A DNA stretch of 64,000 bases from Phycisphaeraceae bacterium (GTDB lineage Bacteria > Planctomycetota > Phycisphaerae > Phycisphaerales > Phycisphaeraceae). Both the position numbers and the translations under genes were made by a program. Below the pieces are notes generated by a model. It was not told where the DNA came from and ran no database searches. It worked only from the letters and a program-made list of their open reading frames with translations. Below, one piece after another: positions 1 through 6,664 of the stretch (positions within the stretch are counted from its first letter, which is position 1; each line of letters opens with the position of its first letter). The DNA lies in NCBI GenBank assembly GCA_002704825.1, contig PAIY01000193.1, positions 25,729-89,728 on the forward strand, given 5' to 3'.

Positions 1-247
1 AGTCAAATGCGGCAATGAAATCCGTGTAGTCCCAATAGACAATGCGTTCAGCCAAATCAACGATTCGTTTGATAGCTTCAGCCCGTACTATCCCTTGCTC
101 AACCATGAGATCACAAAAGATGGGAAATAAAAAATTACCCCCGACAAATTGCTTGGGATCCATGCTACCCGGACGATAATCGGTGATTGTCCCATCGATA
201 TCGACAAGGTAGCAGGCTGATCGATAATCTTTGATTGATGCGATCAT
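1..247 (-). CDS. HAD-superfamily phosphatase-like protein (partial)
   Basis: Only the first 82 codons are in the window; the gene runs off the left edge. The ATG at 247 lies two bases after the TAA stop of the upstream ADP-ribosylglycohydrolase gene, so the two are probably co-transcribed. The N-terminus reads YLVDIDGTITDY, the DxDGT motif I of haloacid-dehalogenase (HAD) phosphatases; the first Asp (residue 16) would be the nucleophile and D18 the acid/base. The rest of the visible part (GNFLFPIFCDLMVEQGIVRAE) fits the helical cap or linker of a small HAD hydrolase. The substrate cannot be judged; motifs II to IV are outside the window. The start is well supported by the tight spacing and the motif position. 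Confidence 0.75.
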   Translation of the reverse strand, partial: MIASIKDYRSACYLVDIDGTITDYRPGSMDPKQFVGGNFLFPIFCDLMVEQGIVRAEAIKRIVDLAERIVYWDYTDFIAAFD

Positions 248-249
248 CT

Positions 250-1692
250 TTATTCACCCTCGTTGACATCAAGATAATGGACATCCAGATGACGATTGTC
301 CATGTCGCCAAATGAGATGTAAAAATCAGGTGTCGGTACAGTGGGCCAAAGCGCGATTTTAATCGGGTAAGAGCGATCTGCGACGACACGAAGATTAAAA
401 CCTCGCCCACCACGAATACGGTGAAAGGATGGCACAGGATTGGCCAAGTCGCCTTTGACCCCCATCTTGCGGCCGTCAAATTCAAAGTGGAACAATCCGC
501 GACTGCATACCATGGCCTGGATGTCCCCGCTGATCGGGAAACGGACATGTGCTTCCAGGATGACGTGCGTATCCAGCGACTTGACATGCATGCCCGGTTG
601 AAGATGGATGCCATCGAAAATCACGGGTTGACCATTGACTTTCCAAGGCAATTTCTCGGAAAAATCTTCCAGAGTCGGCAAGGTAAACGGCGTTTGTATT
701 TCAGGCAACTGGCTACCTGCCCATTCATTTCGAAGTTGAGCAAGCTCAGCGGTCATCTCGTTCACATCTGCGGGAGCAACGATGCCGTCATATTCTCCCA
801 TCACAATTGTTTCACCAACGGGTGATTTCCAGCGCTCCGGGATCCCGGTGTCTCCGAGCAAAATACCCATAATCCCGCCAGCGGTGGCGCCGGTACAATC
901 TGCATCTTCACCGCAGTTCACCGCGCATAGCAAAGTCCGACCAAAATGACCTTCTCCGTAAAGTAAACCGATGATGACAAACGAAAGATTCATCACACAA
1001 TCAGTGAAGTTATGACTTCCCCAACGACTCCGGATCATTTGACGGGTGTCCTGATAATCATCCCCTTTGTCATAACACGCAATCACATCCTCAAAGGCAT
1101 GCCTGAGTCGAGAAGTTTGTGGTAACAAGTCAAGGGCATAGTCGAGTGAAATACGCAAGTCACGGGATATAAACAAATGGGACTCGAAAGCTGCCATAAA
1201 CATCTCAGCAAGCACACCCTCGCCCCAGTGGTCGACGGACGCGTCATGATAAGCGTAATATGCAGCAGTTAATGGTTGGCCTGGAAAGAGACAAGCCCAA
1301 ATCTCCGAGCGAATGGCTGCGCCCATCCCATCCGTGAAATAGTTGTTATGCAATCCGGATAAAGGTGGTTTGATACCCTTTTTCAGATTCCATAAAGCCA
1401 CGCCATATTCATCGGGGTGTACATCCATATGACGCAACCAGGCCTGGCCAAGTTTCTGATTGTCCAACGATAAGCCATGCTCCTGCAAACATCGTAGCCA
1501 GATGATCTGCAGATCCAGATCATCATTGGGCAAAGGCTTCTTGGGGACAGGATTGTAAAAATCCAAATCAAGAAAACCTTCATGGCCTTCGTAAGGCATA
1601 CCCAATGTGCCACCGATACTCTTACCCAGGAAACAGCCTTTGACCTGATTGTCGAGGTGAATGGCTTTGGCAGGAATGGTATTGATTATCAT
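250..1692 (-). CDS. ADP-ribosylglycohydrolase-family protein
   Basis: 480 residues. The N-terminal ~310 residues carry the ADP-ribosylglycohydrolase (DraG/ARH) signatures: a KGCFLGKSIGGTLGMP opening, an NDDLDLQ acidic motif (D57, D58, D60) and a GEDADCTGATAGG motif (D263, D265) that in this family bind the two catalytic Mg ions. Family members remove ADP-ribose from proteins or act on related N-glycosidic substrates; several planctomycete homologues have unknown targets. Residues ~330-480 form an extra beta-rich C-terminal region not found in short DraG proteins; its role is unknown. No signal peptide, so probably cytoplasmic. The gene is followed after two bases by a HAD gene. A palindrome at 1828-1841 about 140 bases upstream is a candidate operator. 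Family call firm, substrate unknown. Confidence 0.85.
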   Translation of the reverse strand: MIINTIPAKAIHLDNQVKGCFLGKSIGGTLGMPYEGHEGFLDLDFYNPVPKKPLPNDDLDLQIIWLRCLQEHGLSLDNQKLGQAWLRHMDVHPDEYGVALWNLKKGIKPPLSGLHNNYFTDGMGAAIRSEIWACLFPGQPLTAAYYAYHDASVDHWGEGVLAEMFMAAFESHLFISRDLRISLDYALDLLPQTSRLRHAFEDVIACYDKGDDYQDTRQMIRSRWGSHNFTDCVMNLSFVIIGLLYGEGHFGRTLLCAVNCGEDADCTGATAGGIMGILLGDTGIPERWKSPVGETIVMGEYDGIVAPADVNEMTAELAQLRNEWAGSQLPEIQTPFTLPTLEDFSEKLPWKVNGQPVIFDGIHLQPGMHVKSLDTHVILEAHVRFPISGDIQAMVCSRGLFHFEFDGRKMGVKGDLANPVPSFHRIRGGRGFNLRVVADRSYPIKIALWPTVPTPDFYISFGDMDNRHLDVHYLDVNEGE

Positions 1693-1950
1693 TTAAATCT
1701 CACTTGAATGACGTCATGTGTCTGACCATATCCCATGCGTTGACATTTCGATCAGATCACGCTGCCCAGCTATTTGGGTGACCGCTCCTGCTATCGAATA
1801 ACGCCTTATACACGACGCACAGGCAATTGTAACGGGTTACATTCTTAAATCAAGTGACTCTTACAGAGAATTTCACACTCAACATCAACATGAAATACTT
1901 GACGATGTGGATGATTGTGAGCATCTGTCAGACCAACCCAACTGGTCATG
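1693..1950. other. Intergenic region upstream of the ARH gene
   Basis: 258 bases between two minus-strand genes. It contains the palindrome at 1828-1841 and, on the minus strand, a -10-like TATAAG (1805-1810) 17 bases downstream of that palindrome. No further gene or hairpin terminator was recognised. Confidence 0.5.
1828..1841. promoter_or_regulatory. Candidate operator palindrome TGTAAC-GG-GTTACA
   Basis: Perfect 6+2+6 inverted repeat, the size and style of LacI/GalR-family operators. On the minus strand it lies just upstream of a TATAAG -10-like hexamer (1805-1810), so it would cover the -35 region of a promoter serving the ADP-ribosylglycohydrolase gene at 1692. The palindrome is seen directly; the regulatory role is inferred, and no cognate LacI gene is adjacent. 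Confidence 0.45.
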
Positions 1951-3141
1951 CTAAATCGCCAAGTCTTTTTTGACTTGTGCAAACGCATCCATTGCCATAT
2001 TCAAGTCCTCGGTCGAATGCGCGGCTGATACCTGAACGCGGATACGCGCTTTGTCTTTGGGGACGACGGGATAGGAAAAGCCGATCACGTACACACCTTT
2101 GTTCAACATGGCTTCGGCCATCTGCGCAGCAAGCCTGGCATCACCCAGCATGATCGGACAGATCGGATGCGCACCGGGCACGATGTCAAAACCGCGTTTG
2201 GCCATGCCCTGCCTGAAATACTGCGTGTTGCTGGCAAGCTTGTCGCGGCGTTGCGTGGATTGCTTGAGAATCTCAAGAACTTTGAGTGATCCGGCAACGA
2301 CAGGCGGCGCAACCGAGTTGGAAAACAGGTACGGCCTTGAGCGTTGACGCAGCAAATCGATCACGGCCTGATGCCCACTGATATATCCACCACTTGCTCC
2401 ACCCAATGCCTTGCCCAGCGTACCGGTGAGAATATCAATGCGATCCATCACACCAAAGTGTTCGTGGGTCCCGCGACCGGTTTTGCCGACGAAGCCCGTG
2501 GCATGTGAATCATCAACCATCACGATGGCTTTGTACTTTTCAGCCAGATCACAGATCGCAGGCAGGTTCGCTAAAATGCCATCCATGGAAAACACGCCAT
2601 CGGTTGTAATGAGTTTAATGCGAGCGCCTTGTTCGTCTGCGTCAACCAACTGCTTTTCCAAATCCGTCATGTCATTATTGGCATAACGAAACCGTTTGGC
2701 TTTACACAAACGAACACCATCAATGATGGACGCATGATTGAGTTGGTCGGAGATGATCGCGTCGTCCGCGGTTAACAGTGTTTCAAACAACCCCCCATTG
2801 GCATCAAAACAGGATGAATACAAGATGGTGTCCTGCGTGCCTAGGAATGCCGAAAGGGCTGCCTCCAGTTGACGGTGCGGTTGCTGTGTGCCGCAGATGA
2901 ATCGAACGGATGCGCAGCCAAACCCCCATTGATCCAATGCGACTTTAACCGCCTCAATCACACGTGCATCATCCGCCAACCCAAGATAATTGTTGGCACA
3001 CATGTTCAAAACCTGCTTCTGATCCGCCACGCGCACATAGGCCTGCTGAGCACTGGTAAGTATCCGTTCAGCTTTATGCAGTCCGCTATGTTTAATCTCC
3101 GCCAACTGCTCATTGATGATGTCTTGTGCCTGGGTAAACAT
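1951..3141 (-). CDS. kbl: Glycine C-acetyltransferase (2-amino-3-ketobutyrate CoA ligase)
   Basis: 396 residues, close to the 398 of E. coli Kbl. PLP enzyme of the alpha-oxoamine synthase family that cleaves 2-amino-3-oxobutyrate with CoA to glycine and acetyl-CoA. Motifs: CANNYLGLA near the N-terminus, DDSHATGF for the PLP-ring Asp/His, and [11 protein letters not shown] with the Schiff-base lysine at residue 244 in this numbering. The ATG at 3141 is preferred over a start 21 bases upstream inside tdh because AAGAGG sits just before it and the length then matches the family. It begins 5 bases after the tdh stop, so tdh-kbl is an operon that performs threonine degradation in two steps, as in many bacteria. 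Confidence 0.95.
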   Translation of the reverse strand: MFTQAQDIINEQLAEIKHSGLHKAERILTSAQQAYVRVADQKQVLNMCANNYLGLADDARVIEAVKVALDQWGFGCASVRFICGTQQPHRQLEAALSAFLGTQDTILYSSCFDANGGLFETLLTADDAIISDQLNHASIIDGVRLCKAKRFRYANNDMTDLEKQLVDADEQGARIKLITTDGVFSMDGILANLPAICDLAEKYKAIVMVDDSHATGFVGKTGRGTHEHFGVMDRIDILTGTLGKALGGASGGYISGHQAVIDLLRQRSRPYLFSNSVAPPVVAGSLKVLEILKQSTQRRDKLASNTQYFRQGMAKRGFDIVPGAHPICPIMLGDARLAAQMAEAMLNKGVYVIGFSYPVVPKDKARIRVQVSAAHSTEDLNMAMDAFAQVKKDLAI

Positions 3142-3146
3142 GCCTC

Positions 3147-4187
3147 TTATCCTTCCGCCCATTTGAGAATCACTTTGCCCGATTGTCCGCTGCGCATGGC
3201 ATCAAAGCCTTGCTGAAAATCATCAACATCCAATCGATGGGTAATGACCGGTGAAATATCCAGACCGGTCTGGAGCATGGATGTCATCTTGTACCAGGTC
3301 TCATACATTTCACGACCGTAAATGCCACGAATGGTGATCATGTTAAAGACCACATGATTCCAGTCGATGGCCATCTGTTTTTCCGGGATACCAAGTAAGG
3401 CAATTTTACCGCCGTGACACATGTTCTTGAGCATGTCGTCAAAGGCTGCGGAGTTACCCGACATCTCCAAGCCGACGTCAAAGCCTTCCTTCATATCCAG
3501 TTCGTGTCGTACCTCACCGATCCTGCGCTCAGTGACATTGATGGCATGGATCACCCCCATTTTCCTGGCTAACTCCAATCGCCACGGATTCACGTCGGTG
3601 ACCACGACATGTCGCGCACCAGCATGGCGCACGACGGACGCTGCCATAATGCCGATGGGACCGGCACCCGTGATCAGCACGTCTTCACCCAGAACGTTGA
3701 ACTCCAGCGCGGTGTGAACCGCATTGCCAAACGGGTCAAAAATCGCCTGCACATCGCGTGGGATTGACGGATCATGCAACCAGACATTGGTCTGTGGCAA
3801 ACTTAAATATTCAGCAAAAGCGCCGGCCCGATTAACCCCCACGCCCTTGGTGTCATTACACAGATGCCGACGCCCCGCCATACAGTTGCGACAGTGTCCG
3901 CAGACCACATGTCCTTCGCCACTGACAATATCACCGACCTTAAAATCATGGACATTCGAGCCCATATCGACAATCTCGCCAACAAACTCATGGCCGACGA
4001 CCATGGGAACAGGAATGGTTTTCTGCGCCCATTGATCCCAGTTGTAAATGTGAACATCCGTGCCACAAATACCGGTGCGCAGAATCTTGATCAGGACATC
4101 GTTGATGCCGATCCGGGGCATGGGAACCTGCTCAAGCCACAGACCTTCCTGGGCAGATGATTTAACCAACGCTTTGATTTTCTGCAT
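3147..4187 (-). CDS. tdh: L-threonine 3-dehydrogenase
   Basis: 346 residues, zinc-dependent medium-chain dehydrogenase that oxidises L-threonine to 2-amino-3-ketobutyrate with NAD. Very close to E. coli Tdh over its whole length: catalytic zinc ligands C41 and H66-E67, structural zinc cysteines C96, C99, C102 and C110, [10 protein letters not shown] for NAD binding, and the C-terminal [14 protein letters not shown] typical of true Tdh. A TTG start at 4199 is possible, but the ATG at 4187 with a GGA upstream is more likely and gives the family N-terminus. Product is used by the downstream kbl. The divergent XRE-cupin regulator at 4316 and palindromes between them suggest local control. Confidence 0.95.
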   Translation of the reverse strand: MQKIKALVKSSAQEGLWLEQVPMPRIGINDVLIKILRTGICGTDVHIYNWDQWAQKTIPVPMVVGHEFVGEIVDMGSNVHDFKVGDIVSGEGHVVCGHCRNCMAGRRHLCNDTKGVGVNRAGAFAEYLSLPQTNVWLHDPSIPRDVQAIFDPFGNAVHTALEFNVLGEDVLITGAGPIGIMAASVVRHAGARHVVVTDVNPWRLELARKMGVIHAINVTERRIGEVRHELDMKEGFDVGLEMSGNSAAFDDMLKNMCHGGKIALLGIPEKQMAIDWNHVVFNMITIRGIYGREMYETWYKMTSMLQTGLDISPVITHRLDVDDFQQGFDAMRSGQSGKVILKWAEG

Positions 4188-4211
4188 GACAGGATCCAAT
4201 CAGACTGTACA

Positions 4212-4236
4212 ATAAAGTAAACATTTATGACTTTAT
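4212..4236. promoter_or_regulatory. Inverted repeat over tdh promoter start region
   Basis: ATAAAGT (4212-4218) and ACTTTAT (4230-4236) form a 7-base inverted repeat with an 11-base spacer that overlaps the proposed -10 of the tdh promoter. Placement fits a repressor site, for example for the adjacent XRE-cupin regulator; this is inference. Confidence 0.35.
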
Positions 4237-4263
4237 CCTAAACAACTCATATTCAAGTTTCAA
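4235..4263 (-). promoter_or_regulatory. Candidate promoter of tdh-kbl
   Basis: On the minus strand TTGAAA (rc of 4258-4263) and TAGGAT (rc of 4235-4240) are separated by exactly 17 bases, a good sigma-70-like match 5 of 6 and 4 of 6. The -10 is about 48 bases from the tdh start. It is flanked by inverted repeats at 4212-4236 and 4263-4275. Prediction from pattern only. Confidence 0.4.
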
Positions 4264-4275
4264 TACAATTTGTAT
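4263..4275. promoter_or_regulatory. Candidate operator ATACAA-T-TTGTAT
   Basis: Perfect 6+1+6 inverted repeat midway between the divergent tdh and XRE-cupin genes. It abuts the proposed -35 of tdh and overlaps a -10-like TATGAT (4273-4278) on the plus strand, so one bound protein could control both directions. The symmetry is seen; the binding protein is inferred. Confidence 0.4.
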
Positions 4276-4315
4276 GATATTTTGAACAACCCCAAGATTG
4301 GATACAGGGATCATC

Positions 4316-4918
4316 ATGACAGGTGCAGGTAAATCCCAATCAACCCCGCAGGGACCAGGGCTTGATCCGACGACGCAGGCATTATGTGAGGAAGTCAAAA
4401 AACTTCGCAAAAAACGTGGCTGGTCGCTTGGCGAACTGTCAGTGGCCAGTGGGGTGAGTCGTTCAATGCTTAACCAGATCGAGCACGCCAAGGTCAACCC
4501 GACTCTTGCTGTTGCCAGCCGCATTGCACAGGCGTTTGGTTTGACACTCGGGCAGATGCTCGATGCCAATCATACTGCTGGTAATATTCAGGTGATTCGT
4601 GCTGATGACAAGACGTACTTTTATCGCTCGGATCGTCAATGTCGTATTCGGACACTTTCACCGTTGCACCTTGAAAAGGATGTCGAGTTTTACGAGTTGA
4701 TTTTACATGCCAAGGGATCGCTGCGGAGTCATGCGCATTTCCCGGGAACGCGCGAGTTCATTACCGTACAGGATGGGCATCTCAGTGTTGAATCAGGTAA
4801 AGAGCAGATTGAACTTGCCCCAGGTGATTCAGCTAACTATGCAGCGGATGTCCAGCATAACATCGTCAACCTGGACAAGTCCGAAGCTCGAGCTTTTCTC
4901 GTGGTGATTTACGAATAA
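4316..4918 (+). CDS. XRE-family transcriptional regulator with C-terminal cupin
   Basis: 200 residues. Residues ~25-80 form a helix-turn-helix of the XRE/Cro type (LGELSVASGVSRSMLNQIE, then NPTLAVASRIAQAFGL). Residues ~120-200 form a single-domain cupin (HAHFPGTREFITVQDG, APGDSANYAADVQHNI), the usual sensor of this HipB/SutR/PuuR-like group, which binds small ligands or metal. The ATG at 4316 has AGGGA upstream; a TTG six codons earlier is less likely. It is divergent from tdh-kbl, and the shared 128-base intergenic region carries two inverted repeats, so control of threonine degradation is the natural guess. The ligand is unknown. Confidence 0.88.
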   Translation: MTGAGKSQSTPQGPGLDPTTQALCEEVKKLRKKRGWSLGELSVASGVSRSMLNQIEHAKVNPTLAVASRIAQAFGLTLGQMLDANHTAGNIQVIRADDKTYFYRSDRQCRIRTLSPLHLEKDVEFYELILHAKGSLRSHAHFPGTREFITVQDGHLSVESGKEQIELAPGDSANYAADVQHNIVNLDKSEARAFLVVIYE

Positions 4919-4933
4919 GCACATGATCAAACT

Positions 4934-6625
4934 TCATCGCGCTAATGCAGCGCGAACCTTCTGCCAACGTGCTGTCATATCCGAATGATGCGTCACGGGG
5001 ATGTACCCCAGCTTGAGATAGGTGGCAATGGCAGGCAGTCGGTGATCATCCGTGAGTAGAAAAATATCGGTGTATCCCGCATCGACCAGACGTTTGGTGG
5101 CAGCGGCACAGACGATTCGCCCCAGTGCTTTGCCACGGTGATTGGGCGCTGCAGCAACCCAACCCAACTGCCCGCCATTGGGGTGTTCAGCATGATGGGC
5201 ATGCTGAGCCAATGCCGTTGCGCAGAGTTCGCCAGTGACTTGATACGCAATGACAAACGCCCCACCGGGTAGCGTCGATGCCAACACATCACGGGCAAAC
5301 TGTTTCGACCAACTGCAAAAACCCACCTGATCCATCAACGCCATATAGGCAGGCAGGTCTTCGTCGGTGATCTGCCGCAGTGTGTAACCCGCTGGAAGAT
5401 CGGGTATCACCAACTGCTCAGAAGTTGGGTAGGTCATACGCAACTGCGGCTTTGGCGATTGGTCTGTGACCCACGTTCGCGAGTCCGGGACATTGACCCA
5501 TTGTCCATCTGCAGCAATGGACTTTTGTGACATCAAGCCCGGCAATGTCATGTCCATCGCCTGATGAATCCCGACACTGGGCTGGCGTTTACCTGCGATG
5601 ACATCGACAAACTCCATGAGTTCAAAAAAGTCCCCACCACCATGTCCCATTCTGCTGGCAAAATCCAGTGATCGCTTCCAGTCATCGGTAAGAAATGCTT
5701 CAACCAGTTGCGTGTCATCCAGTTCAAGCCACTGCTGCTGATCACAGTAATCACGCAACCAGACACGTCCGGATTGACCGGGAACACGAGCAGATTCATA
5801 ACAACCGTCGATCCCCTGCAACTGGTAATTGTTCATGGCATGGGGACGATCCGAAAGCATATCGACACGCACCTGCGCCATCCCGCCATGACGCATGCGA
5901 CAGGTCATGGTGCAGGTCGCTTCATTCTCAAAATATTGTCCAGCATCATCACGGTGATGCTGTCCAGCCCCGATGCAGGAGACCGCGGTGACACGATCGT
6001 TGGGCATCCATTGCAGAATGGGGCCGAGACTATGCGTGCCGTAGGTAATGCCGTTGGTCCCGGTTTGCCAATGGCGCCGCCAACTGCCTGTTGGGTTAAA
6101 GTCGCGTAGTTGATGGATGTATTCGCCCTGCGCGTAATAGGTTTTGCCAAACGCGCCCTGGCGAACCATCTCTCTGATCATGACATTGGGTTTAAGGAAC
6201 GTGTAGTTCTCCGCCATCATGTATGTTGCTTTACTGCGATGGGCTGCAAGGACCAGCAACCGGGCTTCATCCACATTCACCGCAGCCGGCACTTCACTGA
6301 GCACATGGATGTCACGATCAAGCGCAGCGATGCTCTGTGAAACATGCAGTGGCATGGGGGTCGCAACCAACACTGCATCGAGCTTTGCCTCATCAAGCAT
6401 GCGATGAAAGTCCGTGTACTGCGATTTGGCGTTTAAAGTCCGGGCAGCATCGTCCAAAGCTTTGGCATTGACATCACACACCGCAGCAACCGTGATCCGG
6501 CCGACCATCTCACAGGCACGCTTAAACGCACCACCGCGACCGCAGGCCCCGACGATCCCAAGACGAATGAGAGGCATATCATGATCCATCAAAGCGACAT
6601 CACCAACCTGTGTCTTGATCCCCAT
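4934..6625 (-). CDS. Gfo/Idh/MocA-family oxidoreductase fused to GNAT acetyltransferase domain
   Basis: 563 residues, much longer than a normal Gfo/Idh/MocA enzyme (~340-400). Residues ~17-400 are the oxidoreductase: IRLGIVGACGRGG for NAD(P) binding, VCDVNAKAL, VATPMPLH, then SEVPAAV where most members have an EKP motif whose Lys takes part in catalysis; here Lys is replaced by Val. Residues ~415-560 are a GNAT N-acetyltransferase domain (YTLRQITDEDLPAY, GWVAAAPNHRGKALGRIVCAAA, LKLGYIPV) with the Q/R-x-x-G-x-G/A acetyl-CoA loop as RGKALG. The ATG at 6625 follows AAGGA; a GTG one codon upstream is also possible. Last gene of the minus-strand cluster from 11485. Domain calls firm; substrate unknown. 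Confidence 0.85.
   Translation of the reverse strand: MGIKTQVGDVALMDHDMPLIRLGIVGACGRGGAFKRACEMVGRITVAAVCDVNAKALDDAARTLNAKSQYTDFHRMLDEAKLDAVLVATPMPLHVSQSIAALDRDIHVLSEVPAAVNVDEARLLVLAAHRSKATYMMAENYTFLKPNVMIREMVRQGAFGKTYYAQGEYIHQLRDFNPTGSWRRHWQTGTNGITYGTHSLGPILQWMPNDRVTAVSCIGAGQHHRDDAGQYFENEATCTMTCRMRHGGMAQVRVDMLSDRPHAMNNYQLQGIDGCYESARVPGQSGRVWLRDYCDQQQWLELDDTQLVEAFLTDDWKRSLDFASRMGHGGGDFFELMEFVDVIAGKRQPSVGIHQAMDMTLPGLMSQKSIAADGQWVNVPDSRTWVTDQSPKPQLRMTYPTSEQLVIPDLPAGYTLRQITDEDLPAYMALMDQVGFCSWSKQFARDVLASTLPGGAFVIAYQVTGELCATALAQHAHHAEHPNGGQLGWVAAAPNHRGKALGRIVCAAATKRLVDAGYTDIFLLTDDHRLPAIATYLKLGYIPVTHHSDMTARWQKVRAALAR
4937..4955. terminator. Hairpin at convergent gene ends
   Basis: TCGCGCT-aatgc-AGCGCGA is a perfect 7-bp stem with a 5-base loop, placed where the plus-strand regulator (ends 4918) and the minus-strand fusion gene (ends 4934) converge. 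It lies inside the last codons of the minus-strand gene and lacks a clear T tract on either side, so a terminator role is only suggested by position. Confidence 0.35.
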
Positions 6626-6664
6626 CACTATAATCCTTCATCGTCCATAGACCGGTTACTGAAC

